Assembly: GCA_930367215.1 (NCBI GenBank)
Contig: OV884060.1
Span: 176,711,253 to 176,775,252 of the forward strand
DNA length: 64,000 nucleotides
Direction: 5' to 3'
From: Pollenia angustigena
Lineage: Eukaryota > Arthropoda > Insecta > Diptera > Polleniidae
In this document: piece after piece, positions 9,805 to 20,625 of the stretch
Layout: each line of letters starts with the position of its first letter
How positions within the stretch are numbered: the first letter of the stretch is position 1
Program-made: the position numbers and the translations under genes
The notes under the pieces: generated by a model
What the model saw: the letters and a program-made list of their open reading frames with translations, nothing else
What the model was told of the DNA's origin: nothing
Database searches by the model: none

Positions 9805-11821
9805 TTATGTATGGAACAAAATATCGGCCAAATGGGCGCCGCGACCACGGCGGCACACCTCCATCCGATGGTCCAAATTTTCGATGACCCTGAGGCATAA
9901 TGGAGGTTCTATGCCGTTAATGTGCCGAATTATCTCATCCTTTAGCTCTTGAATTGTTGCTGGCTTATCGATGTACACCTTTTCTTTCAAATAACCCCAA
10001 AGAAAAAAGTCCAACGGTGTCAAATCACATGATATTGGCGGCCAATTGACATCGCCATTACGTGAGATAACACGGCCATTGAATTTGTTGCGCAAAAGAG
10101 CCATTGTTTCGTTAGCTGTGTGGCAAGTGGCACCGTCCTGCTGAAACCACATATCGTCCACATCCATATCTTCCAATTCGGGCCATAAAAAGTTCGTTAT
10201 CATCTCACGATAGCGAACACCATTCACAGTAACTGCCTGACCGGCCTCATTTTGGAAAAAACACGGCCCGATGATGCCGCCAGACCATAAACCGCACCAA
10301 ACAGTCACTCTTTGTGGGTGCATTGGTTTTTCGACAATCACTCTTAGATTATCATTCGCCCAAATGCGGCAATTCTGTTTATTGACGAATCCACTGTGTG
10401 AGGGTGACTTTTGGGTTTATATATATGTTATTCTAAATTTACTGTTTTATTCTGAATTAACTAACATTTTACTTTGGCCTTAAAATTTTCAATATAAATT
10501 TTCAATTAAATTACCTTCGATTTTATGTTTGAATATTTTCAAAATTTTTCTTCATTTAAATTATAATAGTTCGGGGGGAATATTTTCCTTGTAAAAAAAA
10601 AAAAAAAAGGAAGAAATTAAGATATATATTTATTTGTGGAAAAACCAATTCTTAGAGCAAGGATTAAAGGAAATTTTATTTTTGCAAAATACAAACATAC
10701 TTTGGGTAAGGATTTTTTTTTATGGAATTTAAGTGTTTGAACAAGGAAATTTTTATTATCACGTGTATTTTTTTTTAGGATTTGGTTTCTTAAAGGAAAT
10801 TTGGCGCTTTTGGTTTTGGGCGATTAGAGATAATTTTCTCGAATTAATTTTAACAAACCGGAAGTTATTTCAGATATAACAGAGCTCAGAATCATTGGCA
10901 AGAATACGGAAGATAATCAATTTCATTTGGTAGTCGAAGTGGTGTTGGTGTGGGTGAGTGGATTTGCATTAGCAATATAATGGATTCATCTGGACCCTAC
11001 ATCAACCACAACAAACTTTTCTCAACGAATAGTAAGCATACTGTCAGCATGGTGGGCGGGCTAGGTCGTAGGGTAGTGTACACCACCTCAAGCTACCCTA
11101 CAATCAGCAACCACTTCTTTCTTCTCTCTTCTCCATCTAGCTCTGTAGATCATTCATTTAATTCATGCTACCTAAAGTAAAGTTTCCGGTTTCGATTCAA
11201 AAGATAATTTCTATTAATATTTCATGGGAACATTATACAAGCCTCCCCATCCGACGAGCACGGCCGAATCTAATAGGTAGCCTCGTTCCCAAACTTAGTT
11301 AGCCCAAACACAGAATCGTTACAACTGAGGTGAAAATGTGCCTCATCACTGAAGATGATTTTCTTCGAAAATTGATCATCCACTGTTGCCATTTCTTGCC
11401 ACCATTCTGCCCATTCACGACGTTTGAAATGGTCAAGAGGCTTTAGTTTTTGAGCCAATTGCACCTTGTAAGCGTGTAAATGCAAGTCTTTATGCATAAT
11501 GTTCATCAACGACGAGCGTGAGAGGTGCAATTGTTGGGCACGACGACGAGTTGAGGTGGACGGCTCTTCAGCCACACTATCGCGAACAGCAGCAATATTT
11601 CCTGCAGTACGAGCTGTACGAGCATGCACTGGTGTTCTCACATCTTCTACAGACCCGGTTTGCTCGAATTTTTCCACGATTTTTGCGATTGTACGCACAT
11701 TTGGACGATCAAATTGACCAAAAAAATCACGAAGTGCACGATATGCATTTTGATTTGAACGCCCATTTTCATAATAAGTCTGGATAACTTTAACACGTTG
11801 TTGGATTGTGTATCTCTCCAT
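9805..11821 (-). pseudogene. Mariner B transposase, nearly intact, split by an LTR
   Basis: From the ATG at 11819-11821 the frame runs MERYTIQQRVKVIQTYYENG through two helix-turn-helix regions (the second around RRRAQQLHLSRSSLMNIM) to IIFSDEAHFHLS with the first catalytic aspartate, where the LTR enters. It resumes at 10392 as GFVNKQNCRIWANDN and runs open to the stop at 9805-9807. WFQQDGATCHTA holds the second aspartate and CDLTPLDFFLWG the third, with 41 residues between them. The summed length is about 345 codons, normal for the family, and I see no other stop or frameshift. The family's enzyme cuts and pastes DNA at TA sites in the nucleus. The LTR prevents a full product. Confidence 0.9.
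10397..11323. mobile_element. Solo LTR of an LTR retrotransposon
   Basis: It begins TGTGAGGGTGACTTTTGGG and ends AGAATCGTTACA, the TG...CA form of an LTR, and is flanked by the 4-bp duplication ACTG (10393-10396, 11324-11327). Removing it and one ACTG restores the mariner reading frame at FHLS|GFVNK. No gag or pol lies beside it, so it arose by LTR-LTR recombination. The 4-bp duplication fits Ty3/gypsy-type elements, but the family is not recognised. Confidence 0.88.
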
Positions 11822-11854
11822 GGTTCAAATTGAGTAAGTCTGAAATAGAGAAAT

Positions 11855-12426
11855 GGGTGGTTTATTTTAAGTGCCGGTGTTGAATGTAAACCATACCTAA
11901 ACTTCAAGTTTTTTTCTGCATTTAATTTGACATTTTTCAATTTCAAACTAACTCAATTTGAACCATGGAAAGATACAAAGATACAGAGCAACGCGTTAAA
12001 GTTATTCAGGCCTATAATAAAAATGGGCGTTCAAATCTAAATGCATATCGTGCAATTCGTGATTTTTTGGTAATTTTAAGCGTCCAAATGTGCGCACAAT
12101 CGGAACAATCGTGAACAAATTTGAGCAAAGCGGGTCTGAAGGATATGTGAATGCTCGTAGAGCTCGTACTTCAGAAAATATTGCTGCTGTTCGCGATAGT
12201 GTGGCTGAAGAGCCATCCGCCTCAACTCGTCCTCGTGCCCAACAATTGCACCTCGAAAATTTGGACCATCGGATGGAGGTGTGCCGACGAGGTCGCGGCG
12301 GCCATTTTGTTCCCTATATAATTAAACCATTCCAATATTGTCGTAATAAAAAGAAATGACAATAATTTCCTAAATAATTTGTGTTTTATTCAAAATCAAC
12401 ATCGGCCCTTGAAATTAACCGCCCTT
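11855..12426 (+). mobile_element. Mariner C, 572-bp deletion derivative
   Basis: The left end GGGTGGTTTATTTTAAGTGC and the right end CATCGGCCCTTGAAATTAAC, closing CGCCCTT, are the family terminal repeats; TA follows at 12427-12428. It keeps the transcription leader, start codon and DNA-binding part and then joins directly to the last coding segment. It is head-to-head with mariner B, so the two 5' ends face each other at about 11855. Confidence 0.85.
11965..12345 (+). pseudogene. Mariner C transposase remnant without catalytic domain
   Basis: ATG at 11965 opens MERYKDTEQRVKVIQAYNKN; a frame slip near 12068 precedes RPNVRTIGTIVNKFEQSG. Codons for RRARTSENIAAVRDSVAEEP and the AQQLHL of the second helix-turn-helix follow. 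The frame then jumps at about 12253 to ENLDHRMEVCRRGRGGHF, the extreme C-terminus. All three catalytic aspartates are deleted. Confidence 0.88.
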
Positions 12427-12428
12427 TA

Positions 12429-14066
12429 TTATGTGCCGATTTTTTTCAAAAAGTGAATGGACACACTATTGTAGAACAAGTGCGATATGCACATTAATAC
12501 AAATGGTTTTATTAATGTTGATATGTTATCATTGAAAAGTTGTAGGGATTTTTGTAGAGACAACTTTTTTTAACACGTAGGGAAAAATAGGGAATTTTTA
12601 CGGGCTGCGTAAGGACTTTTCAAAAAAGTATTTAATATTACTAACTCAGATAATCTTTTTTAACCAGCTCACACTTTGTGGGGTCTAAGATAAAAATATG
12701 AAGAAGCTTAAAGCAAAAAAGTAAAAAAATATTTGTGCTTAGTAAACTAATAGATCAACCTTAATCATGTACGTTTAAGCAAAATTTTGGTACCAAAAAA
12801 TTATTGTAATTTTTTTTAATTGCCAAAAGGTTAACATTGGCAGGCTCTAACATGCAGAGTGGTTATACGTAACATGTGCGTATAACAACCTACCAAACTA
12901 TGATTGCATACGGTGAAATGAGTTCATTTAAGATTGTGCAAATCTGAGAACATTTTAATACATATGGCCTAAATTAAGTCACGAAACGATTTTAATCAAA
13001 CGATAAGCACAAGTAAATTATTAAATTAAATTATTCTTTAAGGTTTTTAAATACTTTAATTCATTATGTAATAATGTAATCTTAACAGATATTCAAAATA
13101 TCTGCAACAAAAAAGAAAAATTAATAAATTATCCATCCCTTCCCACTTCTCAAATCCTTATAAATGGGTTTTTTACAAATGCTAAATTTAGCAATTATAA
13201 TTTGTCTTGCTGTCCACTACTAATTGTCGAACAAACAGTCATTAGAATTTTTTTCAATACGCACACAATTGTGTGAACTTCGAGCAATAAATTTTAAAAT
13301 TCTCTCTAATACTCCTTAATAATAAATGTTTATTTTGATGAACATTAAAACTTTCCTCTCGGCCATCATTCTATTTTTATGAACATGCAGACAAAATGTT
13401 TAATGTCTGTCATGTTTAATGGCAGTAAATAAAATAACACAGACAAACAAAAACACACACAAAAAGGCACATAACAAATTAAGGACTTTTTTAGTCGATT
13501 AAAACCCTTAGATAATTTAAATTAAACCAAAAAAGTACTTACTTATGGGATAAAATAAATAAAGTATTGTTTACTCATTTACTCCATACACTTCGTAAAG
13601 CAACAACAAAATAAACAAAAAAGGGTTTAAAGAAGGAGATAAAACAACAACAAAAAGTTCATTAAACACACATTTAACCCTTAAAAATGGCAATGCATAC
13701 TTTCTATGCTCGCCCACTTATTGTACTTATCGAAAGGTCTAAACAAATGTCAAACTTCCTGCTCCCACTTTTCTACATGAGTTAAAATAGAAAGAAGTTG
13801 TTCACACTCGGTCGTATGTAAATTTTGATCGAAAATGTTTTCAAGTATAGAAGTAAAATTATTAAATACAATTATATGCGAAGGAAAAGCAGAAAAAAAT
13901 GTTGAACAAAAAAGGGAGGAAGAACGTTCAGATCTCTCTGGTGATTATGTCCACATACACCAGAGACAAATAGAATTTATGTTTTAAGTGGAGAAAAAAT
14001 TTATAATGACAAAACATATTTTGAAGTAGGCACAGTGGTATTGAAAGGAAAATAAACTCAAGCTCA
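12429..14066. other. Unassigned AT-rich DNA
   Basis: No frame, RNA or terminal repeat was recognised in about 1.6 kb. The sequence is A/T-run rich with an ordinary-looking background. Confidence 0.4.
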
Positions 14067-15475
14067 TCTATACTAATATTTTAAAGCTGAAAGAAATTTA
14101 ATACTTGTCGTTGTTCTTTTTACAAATAAGCAGACAAGTGTCTGGTACTTTTTTGAAATTCGGTTTTTTTAGGGAGTAAATGAGTAAAACCCAATTTGGA
14201 TACTTTTTGTCACCCCGTCTATGTTTTAAACTAATAAACGTAAAAATTAACATTATATCAAGTTCATAACTTATCTAAATAATACAAATACGGATTCCGT
14301 ACTTTTAAGAAAACCCAAAAGTTTTAGGGGTAAAATTCTTAACTATTTTTGGTACTTTTTCACAAAGTATTTATCGCCATTGTTTGGCTAAAACGTATTT
14401 AATGGGCTCACACTACAATATGGAAATTTTTGATACTTCAATAGGGAGCAAAAAAAGTACCAAAAAGGGGAAATACGAAAATAAAAATTCTTTCTTTAGC
14501 TTTTTGGTTCTACAACTGGTACTTTCTTTTATTACCGTTAATATTGGACATTGAAACACAAAATTCAACATGCAATATCCTGAGTAATAAGATTCTATGA
14601 GGGAACTTTTTGATACTTTTTTCGTCTTTAACTGGTACTTTTTTAATTTCCGTTAGCATTCTACTTAAAACATTTAATTAAACAGGCAAGAGTGAATGAG
14701 AATCTTTAAAGGAATCTGTTAGCACTTTTTCGTTCTTTAACTGGTACTTTTTTATTTTCGTTAATATTGGACCTGAGTGGATGAGAATCTGTAACATGGC
14801 TTTTGATTGTTATTTGTTCTTTCACTGGTACTTTTTTTTAATTGTCATTAATATTGGACGTAGAAGCATTCAATTAAACATGCAATGAATTGAGTGAATA
14901 CGAATCTGTAAGAGGGCCTTTTTGGTACTTTTTTGTTCTTTAACTGGTACTTTTTGAATTTCCGTTAAATCTTTAAGAGGGAATTTTGTTCGTACTTTGT
15001 ATTTATCTAACTGATACTAACTTAGGATTGGGTTCAGGGCCGCTAAGCCTCCTTTATTCATAAAATATTATTTATCGTTTTAGAAGATCTATTAAAACAA
15101 TAGTTTCCATACTCATAAGAAAAAGAAAGCCATTTTTACATGAGCAAGCTGTTTCGGATCCAGTCTATCTCTCTGCTCGACCCTCCCCTGACCGAATGCG
15201 AAAGCGACCAAGTCACATAGACATAGGGAGAACTACTGCCACTCCGAAAATATCTAAACAATTTTAATGAAATTTTAATAGATAGATCAGCGTAATTAAA
15301 AGACGCAGGGGGTATATGTTTATCAAAGCTAGGAATATGAAGGGACTAATAGCCAATTTCGATTTTTATGAAATTTAAAACTTATGTAGATCGATCTACA
15401 CACAATATTTCTTTATAGTTGATCAAAAACACAATCTGGGAGGACAAAGCCTCGGCGCGCCGCGGAAACGGCTAG
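14067..15475 (+). mobile_element. Non-autonomous Helitron-like element
   Basis: The left end reads TCTATACTAATATTTTAAAG, the familiar TC-initial 5' end of insect Helitrons. The right end is a GC-rich hairpin-prone stretch (GGCGCGCCGCGG at 15454-15465) followed by GGCTAG, the CTRR 3' terminus. The neighbours are A on the left and T on the right, the expected A/T insertion with no duplication. No Rep/helicase frame is present. A degenerate tandem array occupies the middle. Both ends agreeing makes this assignment fairly secure. Confidence 0.75.
14505..14990 (+). repeat. Degenerate tandem array of about 100-150 bp units
   Basis: The core AACTGGTACTTTTTTATTTTC followed by GTTAATATTGGAC recurs about five times (near 14513, 14630, 14735, 14823 and 14940), with intervening GAATCTGTAAGAGGG-like segments. 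Earlier variants reach back to about 14150. Arrays like this occur inside many non-autonomous fly Helitrons. Confidence 0.7.
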
Positions 15476-15476
15476 T

Positions 15477-15660
15477 ATAATAATAAAGAACCAAAGTTAA
15501 CGTTGTATTAACGGGCACTCATATTATTTTGAACAGAAAAATTTTTTAATCTCTAAAACCGTTAAAACAAACCAACTTCACACCATCATAATGAAATTTC
15601 GCTTTAACAACCCTTATGTCCACTTCTTGACAAACTATTCTATAGAAAAGTGTTCCCATC
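15477..15660. other. Unassigned DNA
   Basis: Nothing recognisable between the Helitron-like element and the next dispersed repeat. Confidence 0.4.
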
Positions 15661-15664
15661 GTCA

Positions 15665-16110
15665 GATTTTATTATACCCTTCGCTACAGGTGGAAGGGCC
15701 ATACATTTGTCATTTATTTTCATGAGTACCTGTTCTTCCACCTAACTTCATGAACCGATTCCCATAAAATTTGGGTAGATGATTAACATTGCAATATAAT
15801 AAGTCTAGACCAAATTTTGTCTAAATACTAAGATAATATGATGGTTTATGGGCACAAAGACTCTATTCCAGAAAGAAGTTTATTGTATGGGGGATATTTT
15901 GAATTATAGACCGATTCTCACTATTTTCAATAGGCTCGGCCCCTCTGGCAATTTAAACCGTTGTACCAAATTTCATCAAACTAACGCGAAATTGCACCTG
16001 CACTTTACGCACGAGGTTTACATGGATAGCTGCCTGCCAGCCTGCCGGCTAGCTAGACGGACGGACATCGTTAGACCGATTCAATATAAAAGTGCATGTG
16101 TATAATTACT
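15665..16110 (+). repeat. Dispersed repeat, family P1, partial
   Basis: Contains GGGCACAAAGACTCTATTCC, TATAGACCGATTCTCAC and a GACGGACGGACATCGTTAG tail, matching 20083-20625, 32999-33688 and 55077-55730. The usual AAGTAAGAAAGTAT start is missing. A 85-codon frame inside is incidental. Confidence 0.65.
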
Positions 16111-16139
16111 ACTAATTTAAAACTCTTTTCTGTAAAAAA

Positions 16140-16500
16140 AACATACTCCAACTTTTAACACTTTCATATAAAATACTGCCCAGCATTAACACGCTTTTAA
16201 AAGAAAAGTTATTGCAACTTAAGACTTATTTCTATCAATAAAAGTGTGCTTTTGAATGAAAACACTTTTTTATGAAAAGTGACCCTGATTTTATAAACTT
16301 TTAAACAGAAAACTGCTCATGCATTTGGACACATTTCTATAAAAAAAGGAGCATCCAATTTTAGACACTATAAAAAAGAGTTCACACCTTTAGATAAGTT
16401 AAGTCGACTTTAGACGCTTTTCTATAAAAAAGTGTCCCAAACTAAAAAAAAGTGCTCCTGACTTTTTGACACTGTGCTGACTTAAAAAAATCAAAGAAAA
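16140..16500. repeat. Degenerate TTTTCTATAAAAAAGTG repeats
   Basis: Variants of TTTCTATAAAAAAGTGTCC recur about every 40-60 bp in both strand senses. It is a low-complexity tract without terminal repeats or coding potential. Confidence 0.45.
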
Positions 16501-16679
16501 AAAAATTCACTCATACACACATATTCATACATCTTGTGAAGCTTTTTTATTTTTGCCTTTTTAACATGTAAATTTTTAGATTCCATACTTCTTGTTTGTC
16601 AGCTAGATTTGCATAAATTTTCTAGTTGAGAAAAAAAAAATATTGTATATTCAAACTTAAATTATGCACTTGTGACTAA

Positions 16680-16810
16680 ATATGTTTATGTATGTATGTT
16701 TGTATGTAATAAAACACGTTAATGCATAGAAACATACGTTTACATACATTAACGTTAACATGTGTGCATACATATATACTTATATGTAGATGTATGTATA
16801 AATAAATGTA
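16680..16810. repeat. ATGT-rich degenerate microsatellite
   Basis: TGTATGTATG and CATACAT motifs recur irregularly. No other signal. Confidence 0.5.
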
Positions 16811-17059
16811 TTACAGTTTTAGCGACATGTAAAGTGAATTTACTGTGCAACGAAGGTACACAACGAAAATCCCTCTTTGCATGTCTGTCTATATGGCTGC
16901 TTTTAAGGCAACAATGGGGGAGTTTGCCCATTTAAAGTAAAACAGAGTATTGAAGAGGAATAACAAAATTCTAGAAAAACTTAAAAAACATGCAACAGCT
17001 ACAGGGTTATGAAATTTTAAACGTTACTGGTAGGGTGACAGTGAACACTTCAAACAATG

Positions 17060-17440
17060 AATAACATTTGTTTTTTTTTTAACTATTTTTTACAAACGTA
17101 CTTTTTTCGGCAAAGCACTTTTTATACCGAAAAACTCTTTTTTATCAAAGATATTTTTCTGCAAAATAAAACATTTTACCAAAAAGCACCTTTCTCACCG
17201 GAAATACATTTTTTTTTTTATCAGAAATCGTTTTTACTTAAAATGTATTTTTTTTCCAAAAATCACCTTTTCCCTAAAACAGTTCCAAAAAGCAAAAAAA
17301 TACTTTTTCTACCAAAAAAGCTCCAAATAGCATTTTTCTCTCTCGAAAAGTGCCGTTTTTCGCAAAAACCACTGTTTTCACAAAAAAGTACTTTATTATA
17401 AAGACCTTTTTTCACCAAAAGTACTTTTCCACCAGAAATA
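17060..17440. repeat. Degenerate CAAAAAAGTACTTTTT tandem repeats
   Basis: Units of roughly 25-35 bp, built on ACCAAAAAGCACTTTTT variants, run through the whole tract. The 114-codon plus-strand frame at 17057-17401 owes its FxQKxxF periodicity to these units and is not a gene. Confidence 0.6.
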
Positions 17441-17442
17441 TA

Positions 17443-17591
17443 CAAGTAAGAAAGTAAAGTCGGCCAAGCTTTACCATATAATACCCTACACCGCAAAATG
17501 TTCGAGAGTGTACCCTTTGTAATACTTATTGATAATCACGGACAAGCCAGAAGAAGGTTAAGATTCACCTAAAAATCCTTTAAGCCGGATA
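17443..17591 (+). repeat. Family P1 repeat, 5' part
   Basis: Begins AAGTAAGAAAGTAAAGTCGG and continues CCATATAATACCCTACAC, as in the copies at 32999 and 55077. It is cut by mariner F. Confidence 0.65.
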
Positions 17592-17706
17592 ATGAAGGGT
17601 GGTCCAACCATAATGCACGATGGTAATTGTGAATCACAACTTAACGTGAAGTTTTTTGCCCAACTTAATTTGATATTTCTTTTTTCAGTATTTGACAAAT
17701 TCAACC

Positions 17707-19098
17707 ATAGAGAGGTACACAATTGAGCAGCGCGTTAAGATTGTTGAAGCCTTTTACGAAAATGGTAGTTCAAATCAAAATGCATTTAGTTCACTTCGCA
17801 ATTTGTTTGGCTAGCATAATTGACAAATTGTGTCCACAATCGGGAGAATTGTGCGCAAAGTTCAGCAAACCAGTACTCATGTTCTGTAACTTTAGTGAGA
17901 ACTTCTCGCAATGAAAAGATGTGAAACAATATATTCCATCGTTTCTCGAAAAGTGAGAAAAAAAATGTGTCTGTAACTCATGTCGAAAACTATCAAAACA
18001 GATTACGTCGTTACGTTACAAATGTCATAACATTGCAGCCGTTAAGAACGTCAGTAACACATATCGTTGACGACGACCAAAATTTACTAAAATTGAAAAT
18101 TTTTCAACGACGGCAGCGAAAATACAACCGTCGGCTAAACCAAATATGTATATGTAAATTGCGACTTTAAAGTTTGTTGTTTGCAAACGAGCTTTGAAAA
18201 AATTTGTATATTTTATAAAAATGTCAAAAGCAAAATATTTAAACAATGGAACAATGTGCCAAGATCAAAATTATATTATTATTATTGTTTGCATTTTGCA
18301 TTTTTAATAGTTTTTTAGTGTTAAAATTTTTTCTCGCCCCATTTTTATTCGTGAGTTTTTTTGACAGTTCAAAGCGGGAACTTTTCTTACAAAAATGTTA
18401 CAGACACACTTTTTTGTAAATTGGCGAGTAATTTCCTTACGTGACAGCTTATACTCGCCAAAAACACTTACAGACACAGTTTAGTGAGAAAGCTGCTTAT
18501 TTCAATATATGGCATTTTTGTTTCATTTCACACATTTCAATCAAAAAGTTTCTCCACGCGAGAGTTACAGAACATGGGCACAGTTCTAAAGGAAAAGTAA
18601 AGCAACCTGTGCATGCACGCCCAGTTCGTTTTGCGTCATTTGTCCGTACTTCTCCGAAAATGATGTCGGCTAAGCCGTTACCTTGAATGGTGTTCGCTAT
18701 CGCGAGATGACTTCTTGTGGCCAGAAATTGAGGATATGGACGTAGACTATATGTGGTTTTAACAGAATGGTGCCACTTGCCACACAGCCAATGAAACAAT
18801 GGTTCCTTTGTTTATTTGCGCGATAAATTCAATGGCCGTATTATCTCACGTCGTGGCGATGTTAATTGGCCTTCGCGATCATGTGATTTGGCACTTCTTT
18901 CTTTGGGGATATTTAAAAGAAAAAATGTACGTCAATAAGCCAAGAACAATTCAAGGGCTAAAGGATGGGATTGATTCGGCACAAAAACGACATTGAACAT
19001 CTATTATGTCTCAGAGACATTCAATATATTGACCATCGGATAGAGGTATGCCACCGAAGCCGTGGCGGGCATTTGGCCGATATTTTGTTTCACACATA
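17707..19098 (+). pseudogene. Mariner F transposase remnant
   Basis: The start codon position is ATA (17707-17709), followed by ERYTIEQRVKIVEAFYENGS. Stops follow at LFG* and HN*. After element T the sequence resumes with HARPVRF-like residues, then a deletion leads to GVRYRE-like and EIEDMDVDYMWF. The second catalytic block is *QNGATCHTANETM: a stop precedes it and the aspartate has become asparagine. The third block is frame-shifted (HFFLWGYLKEKMYVNKP). The enzyme is dead several times over. Confidence 0.8.
17882..18572. mobile_element. Element T, TTCTGTAACT inverted ends, CATG duplication
   Basis: It begins TTCTGTAACTTTAGTGAGAA and ends GCGAGAGTTACAGAA, with CATG on both sides (17878-17881, 18573-18576), inside mariner F. 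The motif TCTGTAAC or its complement recurs at 17972, 18403, 18464 and at both ends, like clustered subterminal transposase-binding repeats. No coding frame is recognised. The superfamily is unknown; the end motif resembles that of element S at 50361. Confidence 0.75.
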
Positions 19099-19149
19099 AT
19101 TTTCGTAGATCCCTCTATCATAATAAAAAAAAATATAAAGATAATTCTT

Positions 19150-19707
19150 TGAAACTTTTCGTTTTTAAAAGTTCTGATATTAACTTATGGTGTTTCGTTT
19201 TCTGACAATAATGTTCCATGTATGCTACCATTCGCGCGGGTTTTTGTTTTATTCTAAAAAAATGCAAAAAGGTAAGACGTTGTCGTTTTCCTTTCTAAAT
19301 ATGTTGCAAACATAAATTGCAAATTTATTCCATTTCTAATACCCTTTTTTGCATCTGCGTTAAGTACTTTTTTATGCAAGCAATTATTTGTTTATTAATT
19401 TTTTCTTGTGTTTGCGTACAGCTGACTTTAATTGTTGAAAATCAGTGCTGTTAACGCTTATTGGAATTCAAAGAAAATTTAATGTTGAAAATCACTAAGA
19501 ATAGTGGTGAATATCGCTTTAGTACAAACTTTGCATTCAATATTTAACACGCTTAATACACATAAGTGTTGGGTGTAAAACGTAGCTTTTATTTTGTTCT
19601 ATTGTATTTAGAAAAATGTATCACTTTGTAAGGGTGCGTTTAACCTGATAAATATATTACACAATTATAATGCATTTTTATTTTTTAGAAAAGAAAACAC
19701 CATTAGT
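19150..19707. other. Unassigned AT-rich DNA
   Basis: No gene or repeat border found. Confidence 0.4.
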
Positions 19708-19709
19708 TA

Positions 19710-19984
19710 GGCTTCAGTTCATTAAATTGAATTGAATTGAAAAATTATAGTTATACCATTGGTGAAAGATTGATTTTTGACTGTTGGCTGGCAGGCACCG
19801 CAGTAGTGCAGAGGGTAGAACTGCAAAGAATTCTGATGATTAGAAACGTAAATTCAACCGAATTGATGCCCAGCTCAGCCAAGAATAAAAAAAAATATCA
19901 ATTAATTTTATTTAATTTCATGTTGTAAAATTCCTTCCTTCAGTTAAATAATTCAATGAAAATTAAATTTCATGAACTCAAGCC
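19710..19984. mobile_element. Miniature with GGCTTSAGTTCAT inverted ends
   Basis: Ends GGCTTCAGTTCATTAAATT and, inverted, GGCTTGAGTTCATGAAATTT, flanked by TA (19708-19709, 19985-19986). Parts of the family recur at 4497 and as the tails of SINE-like copies at 49.3-50.3 kb. Confidence 0.7.
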
Positions 19985-20082
19985 TAACTTAATATCAAAA
20001 TTTTCACAAATTAAAAAGCGACAGTTCAACTAAAAAATCACAATTGTTATTTTTGTTTTATTTACAATTAACATCGTGTATT

Positions 20083-20625
20083 GGTTGGATCACTGTTTTA
20101 GGTTTCTTTACGATGGGGGTTTATATGGGACATAATTTAATGGGACCTACCAGCACAACATTTTGTCATGAAATAGTGCCTGTCGTAAAAGCTGTTTTCG
20201 CCAATTTTTTTTTTTCAACGCCAACATTTATAAGAAAGTTATGGCTGTTATAGCTATTTGAGCTATGGTGAAATATGGACCGTGTCAAATCAAATTTGGA
20301 AATTGAATCTAAATACCAACCTAATAAGATGGTTAATGGGCACAAAGACTCTATTTCGGAGAGAAGCTTCTATTGAAGTGATGCGAAATTATATACCGAT
20401 TCTCACCTTTTTCAGCAGGCTTGGTCTTTTCGGTAATTAAAACCAATGAACTAAAATTTAGCAAACTATAGCTAAAATAGCGTTCTGTACTTTGCGTTCG
20501 AAGTTTACATGGACAACCAGCCGGACGGACGGACATCGATAGATCGACTCACAACGTCATTCTAATTCAATCGGTATACTTAACGTTGGGTCTTGGATCA
20601 ATATTTTAATTCGTTACAAACAACA
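20083..20625 (+). repeat. Dispersed repeat, family P1
   Basis: Carries TTTATATGGGACATAATTTA, ATGGGCACAAAGACTC, a GGACGGACGGACATCGATAG tail and AATTCGTTACAAACAACAGC, in the same order as the other P1 copies. The 5' end is missing. Confidence 0.65.

Larger units (their letters stand above)
9700..11854 (-). mobile_element. Mariner B (DD41D) interrupted by a solo LTR
   Basis: The left end AAGGGTGGTTAAATTTCAAG matches the terminal repeats of copies C, D and E, with TA at 9698-9699. The transposase is on the minus strand. At its 5' side the element stops inside the leader (after the GAGAAATG complement at about 11850) where copy C begins, so its right terminal repeat is missing. A 927-bp solo LTR lies at 10397-11323. 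Without the LTR, the part left is about 1.2 kb, close to a full mariner. Confidence 0.88.
17592..19150 (+). mobile_element. Mariner F (DD41D), decayed and split by element T
   Basis: The left end AAGGGTGGTCCAACC resembles the family terminal repeat; the right end is too diverged to place exactly. Transposase remnants lie on both sides of the 691-bp element T (17882-18572). Confidence 0.7.

Noticed and set aside
14505..14990. Regular repeats that might suggest a CRISPR array
   Set aside because: Units are degenerate, of unequal length and without uniform spacers, inside a Helitron-like element of an animal genome.
17057..17401. 114-codon frame on the plus strand with F.QK periodicity
   Set aside because: The periodicity mirrors the degenerate DNA repeat beneath it; there is no recognisable domain and the composition is that of A/T runs.
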